Below are positions 23,261-34,300 of a DNA stretch of 64,000 bases, in pieces; the first letter of the stretch is position 1, and each line of letters starts with the position of its first letter. Under the pieces are notes generated by a model. The model had not been told where the DNA came from, searched no databases, and was given only the letters and a program-made list of their open reading frames with translations. The translations under genes were made by a program, and so were the position numbers. The stretch is from Onthophagus taurus (taxonomy: Eukaryota > Arthropoda > Insecta > Coleoptera > Scarabaeidae): NCBI RefSeq assembly GCF_036711975.1, contig NC_091972.1, forward strand, positions 9,553,001 to 9,617,000, written 5' to 3'.

Positions 23261-25004
23261 TAATAAGCCGATTCGTCGTTTCAAGTCAGAAGCAAGAACC
23301 TTTTTCTGACAATACTAATACTTTTTTAAACTGCTAGACTCGAAATCTAATTGACAATATCAATTATCACCTTCGTTTTAAGGTTGCTGATATCAGTGTG
23401 CCTTTTTGAAAAACGGTATTAAGGACTCGATCTAAATTGTTGAACATTTCTGTTGGGACCAAGTTAGCCTTTTAAATCTAACTTATCCAACTCAATGCTT
23501 CTGACGTTGCACTTGATGTTTTCTCGAACTTTTTGAAAAGTGTATGGAAAGTGATCGATCTGTGAGATCTTGAGAAATATCAGAACCTCGGTTAAACAAA
23601 TTAAGATTACTGCTAAAAGTAAAGTCTAAAAGTGTTATTAAGTGTATTATTATATTAAGTGTTACTCAACACATTCCTAAGAGTCTAAGTTCCAATTTTG
23701 ATCTAACGTTATCCTTACTACAATAACTGAGAATAGAGCCGGTTAAACCACTCCGTTCATAAACTCAGGATTTAAAAATCCTCGGATCATTTCTATAGCG
23801 TTTATCATTATGTCAATATGACGACAGTTCTTGGGTATTACAACCTTATGATACAAGTTACATTGAGAAGCCAATCTCAAGTCACATTCGGAAGTGAAAT
23901 GTGGATTTTATGGCCGATTATCCGTTTGGCATCTTTCAAAAAGTTTATTTTTATATCAATAATTATGATTTTTAAACAGGCATTTAAAAATATATTATTT
24001 ACACTTCATACACTTTTAGAGTACTAAAACAGTAAGGTGTTTAGATACTTTTTCACCGTTTATCAGATTTACGGTGTGTTTTAACTTAAAGCGGGGTGGA
24101 CTTCAATTTAATTTTAAATCCTAATTGTCGTTGAGCTCTTGTCGGGTGAATGTTTTGAAATCATAGTAGCGTGTTTAGTTGCGAGAATGGATTACGTTAC
24201 GAAGAGAGGTTCAGTTTTGCGAAAATTGTGTCTGCAAATTTCTGGTATAGAAATAACACTGTATTATCTAGGTCTTCTGTTCTCGGATTTCGCAGTAGCG
24301 GGGGTGAGTGAGCGATAAACGTGAAGGCGGGGATGGCGGTTAGCGATGTGGGAATACTGACGATAACAAAGTGGATATCCAGAAATCTCTGTGGGGTTTT
24401 AGGTGGTGGTGACGACAGTAGTCTTTCTTCCTGAGTGGTTGAATTTCCTGTGGACAAATAATTATAGGTATTACCAAGGGAGTTAATGTCCCTTCGTTAA
24501 ATAGCTTCTTGGTACACAATTAACATCCTCTGTTAACCGGCATTTCTTTTTCATCAATGATATCGCAGCTGTCGACTTTGTGATTATCAATACCCTTGAA
24601 TTATTTTCAAGATTCTTTAATCTGTATCCATATTATTCAACATTCACAGCACGCAATACTATGAAGCATTTAGATCATGATTTTGGGCTACTAAAATACG
24701 AATCAGGCTTTACTTGTCAGAGTTGTCTATAACTCGTAATGCAGATTTGATGAGGTGAGACGATTAACCTCTCTGACTACGTTATAGACCTCAGTAGCGT
24801 CATTTTTAAAATCTCTCCAGAATATATCATGTAGCTTAACGTTGGTAGGATTAATCCTTAATTTTGATATAGCTTTATTATTAGCTCGACTTAATTCGAT
24901 CAATTTCTAACCTTGTATTTCATCATTAACGTATCTCAACCTTAAGATGTGAGATATTAATTTATTTGATTCAAATTGTGTTATTATACGTAACTATGCA
25001 CTTA

Positions 25005-25285
25005 TTTGACACCAAACTCGGTTAGGTTATCTTCAATGACTTCCAAAGTATATTCATTTGTTTATAACGCAAGATGGCCGCCAGTCAATTGTTTCGATTA
25101 TTTATTAACAAACAACGTTGAAGAGATATTATTGGAAATGCCTTTTTATTTGACACCAAACACGTCTAAATTGTCGTTAATGGCTTCCAAAGTGTAGTCA
25201 TTTGTTTATAATGCAAGATGGCCGCCAGTCAATTGTTTCGATTGTACTAACAAACAACGTTGACGAGAATTTATTGGAAATAGGG
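25005..25285. repeat. Two tandem 144-bp units
   Basis: Units start at 25005 and 25149, each beginning TTTGACACCAAAC and containing the shared core AAGATGGCCGCCAGTCAATT and then GTTTCGATT. They belong to the dispersed family described at 19690. The longest exactly shared run is over 20 bp, so this duplication is more recent than the dispersed copies. Confidence 0.85.
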
Positions 25286-26299
25286 CATGTTGGGTGTGGT
25301 TTCAAGCAAGTTAAAGATGATTTTTACGAATTTTAGGGTTATATGATGGAAAAGGGGTATCTTTAATCTTATTTTAAATTAAAATTAATTCAAACTTCAA
25401 AAAATTAATTCACAATTTTGTTTTTGTTTCAGATTATCGTATTTTAGTTAATGTCCATCCTCAGAATACACCATAACGTAAGTAAAAACTTAAAAAAAAT
25501 CACAATTTATTTCTTGTTTTAGGTTACATTCCTTTTTCATTTTTTTTACTCAACATACTACTACCTATAAAGCTATTAACTTTGTCGGTAATTTACGTAA
25601 TAAAACTCCTCCCGTTAAATATTCATTAGTACTACTACGCGTTCGTTCGTACGCGATGCCTGTTAAGTTGATGAGGTCGAAGCAGGCGGTGCGGCGCAAC
25701 GACGTCCAACAAAGACGGAGAAATCGTATGGCTGCATGGGTTGGAGTGAAATAGATGTAAAAGAGCGTCGAGTTATTGACCCGAATCAACTTGAATCGCC
25801 CGGCCGCGCACTTCTATATAATTAAAAAGAACACGATGAAACCGCCTCGGACGCAGCGTTACACCCGTGAATTTGTCGTTGAATATTTAGATATTAAAGA
25901 TGATAACTGACTGGGAAAAGATAAAAAAAGCTATAATAATTAATTAGTGATGATTATTATGTGAAAATAAATTGATTATAACTATGTTTAAACTGACAAA
26001 TTTGGCTCTAAATAAATCATCATTTTTTTTCATCACATAATTAATGAAAATGTAATTAATTAAACGTTCTAAACGACACTCTTTTTATTATTTTATTCTT
26101 AACGTGGTTATAAATCGTACAACGAGTTGAATTTAGATCGAGAATTGCGGTTTTTAGTTCAAGGAACTCGTTAACAACGTCGTCGTCGGTCGGTGTTTAA
26201 TGATCGCCAATTTATTATTCATATTATGTATTTAAATTATGGTATCGTTTCTTGGAATACCGATTATTATGGTATAATTATATTAAGAGCCCACTTTAC

Positions 26300-26370
26300 C
26301 AGGTCGGTCAGTTTCTGAGGGGCGCAGACGACGGACGTTCGGAAGCAACGAGGCGGAGTTTATTTTCTAC
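26300..26370 (+). promoter_or_regulatory. Candidate Inr/DPE-type core promoter
   Basis: GGTCAGTTTCTG contains a good arthropod initiator (TCAGTT). It is followed about 24-32 nt downstream by GGACGTTCGG, similar to DPE-type GGACG elements, in a local GC-rich islet within AT-rich DNA. It could be an internal scribbler start, but no donor was tied to it. Confidence 0.2.
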
Positions 26371-27189
26371 TAGGCCCGACCCTTTATAGATAAAAAAAAA
26401 CATCGTGTTTATTTTATTACGATTCTTTTTCTCGTCGATGTTGTTAATGAAGAAATTAAACGACTTCTTCTAAATATTATTGTTTATTAACAATTTTTCT
26501 TAATTACGAATTACAATCAATCTTTTTATTGACTTTCCATTTTATTTATTATTTTGATTTTTTATTAATAATCGTAGTCGTAGCCCACCTTTTTACTACG
26601 TTTGTTTTTTTAAGTATTTTGGTTCACAACAATTTACATTACGCAAATATCAGTTTTTTAATGCTTTTTTTCGATATGAATAGAATATTAATTTTTTAAT
26701 AGAGAAATTAGAGAAAGAAGTTGAGAACATCTAAGATTATGGGTTTATAATTCAATTGAATGTAAGGCAAAAATCAATTTCAAATGCAATAAATAATTTT
26801 GCGAGGCATAAAACATTTATATCATTTTGAAACGAAAATAACATTTATAACTTCATTTTATATTAAAATAGATATATTTGCAATACAGGGAATGTGAAAA
26901 GTTCGGTACAACATTTATAAATTATATCTTTGTTGTATTATTATGCGTTCGTTTGATATACAGGTGTCTCAGAGTAACCGTGTAAGTAATTTTATTTGAA
27001 AACACAGGTAGTTACAAAAATTAAAGAAAAAATAGCTGAATAAATGTGGTTCCTGTATGAATATTATTACCTTTCATTCGAACTTTTTTAATATTTCTGT
27101 TTAAAAAAATGGACTGCATGGTCTGCATCACCTTGTATAAGTAAATGAAATAATATGTAATACCTAATTAATAATAATATTAAATAATG

Positions 27190-28285
27190 ATTCAAGTATA
27201 CAAAATATGGCTAATAGTGTAATAAATAAAACAGCCCTGACTAGAAAAATCTTTAGGAAATTTTAATTTGCCATCGTTGAATAGATGTAAGCTCTTGAAA
27301 TTCGCTGGACACTTCACCTCGACGATGGCATTTTCGTTTTTTATTGTTTCATTTGGACTTGCAACTAAGAATCCATACATCCTACGGATGAATAGAGCTC
27401 AAAAGTTTGCTGGCAAGTTATATTTACTTTCAAATTTTTTTAATGCAGGCCATTCATAGTCTTGGCCATGTTTAGTGTTATTATTTCTAGCAAATTTCGA
27501 GTACAAGATTGATTTAACTTTATTTAAGCAAGACGTGTCATTTCTCATCCTAGATACATCACCAAATCTCGATGCAGTTAGGCACAGATACCTTTCTTGG
27601 ATCCATATCTGATTGGTACTTTAGCTTCTGGTAAGAATTTGTATTTTATTTCTGTTAATGCATCCATCTTGCAAGTTTCCAATAAATTCTTCTTTCTTTT
27701 ATATTCTTCGTGTGAAATGTCACTCATAAATTATAACCGAATTGCTATCATTACCCTGATCGGCTTTCGCTACCTACCTGAATTACCCTGTATACACGAG
27801 TATTTTTTTTTATGTATACAATTATTTTATAGCAGTACCACTCCGGATGATGCATTGTAATTGACGTTCGAGCGTTTAGCGTTTACAGTCTTTATTCAGT
27901 CTTTATTTACTTCTTCTGAAGCTGTAACTAAATTAATTCTTCTTTACCTGCGTTCTTCATAGACTGCTATGCCATGTCACTTACGGTTTCTCGATATTTT
28001 TGGAATGGTTTTGTTAACATAAATGGTATATCCACACATAACAATAATTCTTCAGCCTGTGTACATCCGGTACCGACAGATAACAGAAACAACAGCAGAG
28101 TTTATCTCAATAGACTCTTTGCTTTCTTCAGTGTAAAGCTTCCTTTTTATCCCGCACATAAAACATAAAAGAAATGAGTTGCTAAGCCCTTCTTTTGACT
28201 CATTAATAAATTTAATGTGAGTTTTGTTGCAGTTGAATGGATTATTCTCCACCATCATCAGTATTTGGTTCTGCATCATTTGTTT
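27190..28285 (-). mobile_element. YqaJ-exonuclease/Mutator-like transposon relic
   Basis: Minus strand, in order. A segment with TGIKRKLYTEES-like sequence and Ile/Asn-rich core (28279-28055) is followed in another frame by AEELLLCVDIPFMLTKPFQK and YRETVSD, resembling the Mutator-like domain found in insect proteins that also carry YqaJ. Then come ERYLCLTASRFGDVSRM, KHGQDYEWPALKKFESKY and LVASPNETIKNENAIVEVKC-P, the YqaJ-type nuclease signature (R--LTAS-FG; G---E--A---F; L-ASPDG--------EVKCP). Frameshifts separate the parts. Confidence 0.7.
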
Positions 28286-30039
28286 ATTTGTTTATTCTTT
28301 TTAAATAAGTCCTTTTTATGTGTGCTACAGTTTATACAATAAAATTAATAAAATTTAACTTACCTTTCGGAATGAATACATTTTTCAATTGAATCTTGGA
28401 CTATAAAATATGAAATTTTAGATTTTATAAAAATTTATATCGTAAATTATTATCGTCTATTACTCCTTTTTCGAGAACATCTTCAAATGCTAAGGGGTAG
28501 TTTTTTAGATGAACATACTTACCCATTGTTTATAAAAACTTTACACAAACTAAATTAAACTAACACTATAGTACACAATAAAATAACAACTATTGACTAT
28601 AAATTCAAAAATTTTGTTAAATTACACAATCATCAGTAGAAAATCACGGAAAATAAAGTTCAAAACGTACTTTTGGAAATGATTATTTTCTCTACCACAT
28701 TAAGAAGTTATAGATAAAACAAGGAGCTTGGATGAAGAGAGTCGATGTCAGCGCCGCTCAGTCGGCAGGAGGCGGGACTAACGCGGTGGTAATACTTCGT
28801 GGGAATCTTGACGGAAAATATTCATTTTTACGCTACCTTTTTGCAATTTTAGCAAATTACAAACTATTCCTTTATAACTAAAAATTTTGAAAAAATTATT
28901 TGAAAAATGTTACTATTTTCAAGTATACTATCATGCAAGCTAAAAAAGAACGACCAAATTCTATAATATTGAGGAAAAAAACCCCTTTTTTTGGAAAACT
29001 TTAAAAATTTTCACCATGCGCTATGTAGAATTGTTAGAAGAAGCTATGTACAAAATTTCATCCAAATATTTTCATAAATAATGTATGTTTTTTGTAATTT
29101 GCCGAGCTGTATGGTAAAGTAGCCTCTTAAAGAGAGAAAAGGAAGGAGTACTGTAATAACCCTACACCTGGCATTATTGGGAAAATGTATAATTCATGCG
29201 CGATTTCCGCTGATTTGCTTAATAATCCCCTGGTTAATACATTTAATTAAGTTTGATCACTTTCTTAATCGTTTTAAAATCGTTAATTGATTAATAATTT
29301 ATTATGTGAAAATACCCTTTCGATTTTATCCACATAAATTTCTTCTTGAAATTTATATTTAGTATGTATGACAGCGAAGATGAGTTGCAATAGATGCGCG
29401 CACGATTTCTGATGTGAGTAAATCATGCATTATTCAAAACTTACGATGGAAAATTCCACTCGTAAAGAAAGCTTTAGGACTATCGGTTTGTAAAATAATC
29501 AAATTTAAATGGTTTTTGATTTATTTTTTTTGTTAAAATTATAATATAAATAAAAAAATTTTAAATATACTTTCATGTTTTTCAAGATTAAAATTTTTGC
29601 GGTTAATTTTTTAGCATCCGTTATTTATATATCTCGATTGCGGTTGGGCTCGTTTAAAGAATTTTTAACGGTTTTCAAGGAAATAAAAGAATTTTTAAAT
29701 TATTTTAGGTTTATTAAATGATTCGTTTTTTCACCGTACTTCTTTTCTCATCCTTTGTCAATATTTATTCGGTTAAACCACCATAATAATACAGTAAATA
29801 TTGTAGTACTTGATATAACGGACTAATACGGGGAATTTTCAATTTGCACTTTAATTTGAATGGATAATTTTAATGCACACAATTTCACTACAACATGTTG
29901 GTCTGCATTGCTTTATATTTATACCAAGGACTGTAGAATTTAACAGCACTGTTACATCTCGCGAACAGGTGCACAGCTCGTAGGCCCGTTCGTGACGTCC
30001 CGCATGGGTAGGCAACTACTATTTCACGCTTTCAATTAA

Positions 30040-30450
30040 CAAATGCTAGAACTAACACTAGACCTAGTTAGCGTCAGTTCTACTTTTAGTTCAATAAACA
30101 TATACAACAATTTAGCACTGAATAATAACTAATTCGAGAAATAACACTAGCTTTAGAACTGACACTAGAACTAGAAACATTCGGGTTTAATCGTAGGGCT
30201 AAACCCGAATATTTCTAGTTCTAAGTCTAGAGTTAGTTTTACTTTAGTTCAATAACAATATACGACAATCTAATGCTTAATAACAATTAAAACTAGAACT
30301 AACACTAGACATAGAACTAGAATCATTCGGGTTTAACCGTCTTGAGAGACGTGCGGTTAAACACAGAAGTTCTTGGTCTAGCGTTAATTCTAGTTCTCGT
30401 TCAATAAAAATCTAATGCTGTATAACAATTAAAACTAGAACTACCTTCCT
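30040..30450. repeat. CTAGTTCTAG palindromic minisatellite, about 3 units
   Basis: Repeated blocks of about 125 bp: TTTTAGTTCAATAA-ATAT-C, AA-CTAACACTAGA-CTAGAA, ATTCGGGTTTA-CCGT or its reverse. They are alternately inverted around short palindromes (for example GGTTTAACCGTCTTGAGAGA). Same family as 17.6 kb and 52.3 kb. Confidence 0.75.
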
Positions 30451-31240
30451 TGATTTATACAACGTGTAGACAACTCGGAGAATACTCCGAGTTAATCTAT
30501 GAACATGGAATAGAACAACTTGAAGAATAACCCGAGTTGGATTCTATCTAAGAGCGCTAACATTTAAATAGATAATAGATTCTACTGTGTTACATTATTA
30601 TAGTAAAGGAAATGCGTCTCTGTGGTCGTGTAGGATATTCGACGTATCCGATTAGAACATTCCCTCGGGTGCACCAGACCAAATGCTTCGAATAACTCGG
30701 ACATTAGTCGATAATGCCGGTTCATTTACCTAAATAGGTTCAATTTAAACTCAAAATAATCGTTAATTATCGTCTATTTAAATGTAAATCTTAATTGTTT
30801 GAAGCACGATCTGGGTAAATATTTATAACTTTTGAATTGTTTATATAGTTAAAGTTAGAATAAGAGAAAATGAAAACAAAATGCATTCAAGAATTGTTTC
30901 TCTTCGTCATCTATTTCCTTTCAATATAAAGCTACGCTTTCCATTTAAGGAAGCGCACCCATCGTTGTTGTCTTGTTTGTTTTTTGCCACTATAGCGTTC
31001 CTCTTTTGCAAACAATGGTCTACTCTAGTCCCCTACGAGAAATTCCCACGACTTATCTTACTAAAGTACTTATAAAACACAAAGAAAACACGAACAATAC
31101 GCGGCTTTTGCCGTTCGAAAAGATGTCATAACAAATTATCTGCTATAAATGAAGACATTAATTTTAAGATCTCTTTTAAGTTTGAAATGTAGATGATTTT
31201 CATTATTTTTCTTTTTTTATTTTATTATTTTAGGTGTAAG

Positions 31241-31324
31241 ATGCAGTGTGTGAGGCAGTGGGTCGCCGCAGGGCACGGTCTCGGCGGCGGGGCCCTTTGC
31301 ATCGGCGCATGGCGGCCCCAATGA
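31241..31324 (+). promoter_or_regulatory. uORF overlapping the scribbler start
   Basis: A 27-codon upstream ORF begins 68 nt before the main Met in another frame (ATG with A at -3). Its TGA (31322-31324) overlaps the in-frame ATG for scribbler Met5 (31321-31323) as ATGA. The main ATG at 31309 has C at -3, a weaker context. The arrangement would allow leaky scanning or termination-reinitiation control. It holds only if the exon starts at the acceptor AG at 31232-31233. Confidence 0.55.
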
Positions 31325-34300
31325 GATCCACGAGCTCGCAGCAGGAAGCTGGCCACCGAGCTAGGGTGGCGGACCTCCGGCAGCAGGGCCCCCTACATTC
31401 ATCGCCGTGTATAACGTCGTCGTCGAATTCGACCTCTTCGTCGACCTCAACCTCAACATTACAACAACACCATCACCAGGTCATTCAACAACAACCACCG
31501 ACATCGCAATCGTCTTCTTCCTTAAATCATCATCATCACCACCACAACCACCACCACCATCATCATCATCACCATCAGGGGCTGTCCGTGGCCGCCTCAA
31601 CGACGACCAACAATTTTGAGTATGACGATAATGAGTGGGACATCGGAATTGGAGATTTAATTATCGATTTGGACGCGGATATTGAAAAAACGAACGAAGG
31701 AAATAATAATAATAGTATTAATAGTAATAGTAGCGGAGGTGGTTTGACACCTTCTTCTGTTACTGGTGTCGGGGGAAATTTGGTGCCGGGGACCACCACT
31801 CTTTGTGGTGACCAACAGCACCATCAGGTTAACGCTTTGCAAGCTACCACTGTGATGGCTACCAGCGCTAATCCAAATACCTCGACGAAAAACGCTGCTA
31901 AAATGGCCATTGAACATTCGGCCACTGTTGATAAGGTAATAAATTTTTAAAAAACTATTTTCACTAACTCACTATTTCGACTACATATTAAAGTTAACGG
32001 TAACCATGGCAACCATACTTAAAATTTATTAGTTTATATTTTTAATAACTTGTTGATGAAATAGGATAGAAATAGTATTTGAGAATGATATTTAAAGTTC
32101 GAAAAAATCCAAATTTTTCCGTACTATTAGGGATGTAACTGTTTCTGTTATACAGGGATTATTTTGGCGAGTGAATATTTAATAGTGCCACAATGGGATT
32201 AGTTTACAGCGCAACTACTGGTTTTGATCGTTTACAATTTTGCATGATATTAGTTTATTATAGTGTGCTATAACCGGTAATGTACCAATACTTTACTAAA
32301 GTGTTTGTGTAAAGAAGATGAAGATAAAAATAAATTGGTGCAAAACAAACTTCTTATAAAACTACTATTACTACTAATGTCTATATAATCGATGTTATCT
32401 AGCAGTTGACTTTAGATTCTGGTAGATGCGTTATCTTCTACGTTTTCGTTATTACACTCTTAGAGTGAACTCGGTCCAAGCATTGGTTTGGTTGCTCTAT
32501 ATACTAAATTATCGTCAGTCATGTGTTCATACACTAAAACATTCAAGTCAATATTTAGCCACTGTGGTATATTTTCTTCTTTCGCTCCCTGAACATGTTT
32601 TTACGACTGGAACATATCTGAATATTCAAAATTATGTTCTTCAATTGATTCATGGCATAAAATTTCCTAAACTGTTAAGGAGGATTGTTGTCCTTTGAGA
32701 TATCATTAATTTTTTCTGGACAACCTTTTCATTGGTTTTATGGGTTGGGTTGATTCCTGGTGATCAGGGCGTTAACATTTGGCGGGATATGAGGGAGACC
32801 TTTGTCGTCCGTGTATACTGTGTCTTTGACTTTCCTACTACTGCTGATTTCAGTTTATTTTCTCCAATAGTTTTTTAGTAACGTAAGACTCTAATCTAAT
32901 TTCATTGCCAGGAGCAGTTTTTTTTATTAGCAGATGTTAATGTACGCCAATAGAGGCCGGTTTCGTCAGAATTATATATTTGGGCAGGTACTAAATACCT
33001 TTCTTTAAACATGTTTGATATCGTATCATAGAAAATTATAGCTCCAACTTTGCTAGCACTAAACTGTTCTCCTTGAATTCTTTAAAGTGTTATAAATGTA
33101 AGTTCTTTGATGATATATAACATATAACTTTTCCAACAAGTATTGGACTTTAGCTAACACATACGGACCGGGCATCGGCCCTCTTAGTGCACTTTGTGGA
33201 GAAAATCACTTCACCATTGCTCATGCATCACCTGGATTCAGCTCATACATAGAAACAAAGATTTCTAATTTGAGCTGCTGATTAACTAAATCGCGTACGG
33301 TTTGTTGTCGAACAATTTATATATTTTTTTCAATGTTAAAACCACTTGTTTTCGCTGAGGAGCCATGGTTGGTACTAAAGAAAGGATTACTATGTACAGT
33401 AACTTCGCAACACGAATATGAAAAGGCAGGATGGTCATCCGTCATCTCGGATTTGTTCTAGTTTAGAAGGCGTTCAGGGAACGTTGCGACAGATGTTTTT
33501 GACAAGTAGCCAAAATAATACTTTTACAGAACAATGCCGCCCACACTTTTCTAATTTCAAAAGTAAATTTAGTTCATGTTGATATTTTAGAAAATGAATA
33601 TTACATATTTTACTACTATTTTTATTATAAAGATCTGTTTTCAAAACTTCCCATTTTCCTGGTTCAGTTTGTACAGAAAATGTAAGAGAGTAATGGAAAA
33701 GAAAATGATTTGAGAAGCTGTGTTATCTGTTAAGTGGTCTAAATCAAGATTACAGGAATGATCATGATCATGATGAAATCATAAATATTCTTTATATATT
33801 CTTATTCTGTTTAGTTTTTTGATTTATTTAAATTACTCCAATCAATTTGTATATGAGGAAAATAAAAGTATAGTTTGCAATTTACTCCTTAACTAATACC
33901 TAAGTAACAGTAAACAGTAAGGTTGCCTCGGTAATAATTAGCGATTATTCATATGAAACACATATTTTTTCCGTTGTTTTCAATTCTGGATACTGTTGCA
34001 AATTAATTTTCCACATCATATGTTATAAGAAGTAATAATTTTCTGTTATAGTAACCACGATTTAGGGTGTTGTTGCCATGGTTACCGTTACAACTTGTCA
34101 TAGAATCAACTCAATCTAGGTACACTTATGGCGTCGTTTGTACATCTGATATTTTTTGACAAACACAGAATTTGGCATGGCAATTTTCATGAATTTGTCT
34201 AAATAATAACTTTGATAATCATCATTAGATGGTGTCCGAATAGGTTATCGAAATTTTACCTGTAAGCAAGTTTTTACTTCTGCCGGAACAAAATTTGTAA

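Larger units (their letters stand above)
12007..31233 (+). other. Probable first intron of scribbler, rich in transposon fossils
   Basis: If the exon above is right, this whole stretch is intronic. No host gene was recognised in it. The fossils listed separately lie here. Outside them I see no gene at 12.0-13.3, 14.1-17.5, 20.2-22.4, 23.3-25.0, 25.3-27.2 and 28.3-30.0 kb. GC-richer islets at 12120-12420, 16960-17260, 20920-21180, 25640-25860, 26290-26370 and 28730-28800 could be enhancers or alternative promoters. Confidence 0.4.
31997..34088 (-). mobile_element. Tigger/pogo-like transposon, about 2.09 kb, in scribbler intron
   Basis: Ends are inverted repeats ACGGTAACCATGGCAAC (left 31997-32013; right 34072-34088), each flanked by TA (31995-31996 and 34089-34090). 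The minus strand between them encodes decayed pogo/Tigger transposase: [20 protein letters not shown], then [15 protein letters not shown] (catalytic D-ETGLFW motif), then [14 protein letters not shown] (family H-LKPLVIGKSK). A later low-similarity region extends to about 32420. Multiple stops. The left and right flanks diverge beyond the 17-bp core, with an indel. Confidence 0.7.

Noticed and set aside
24197..24457. 86-codon minus-strand ORF
   Set aside because: Contains phrases that might be LINE-like, but I cannot match them to a known domain with confidence.
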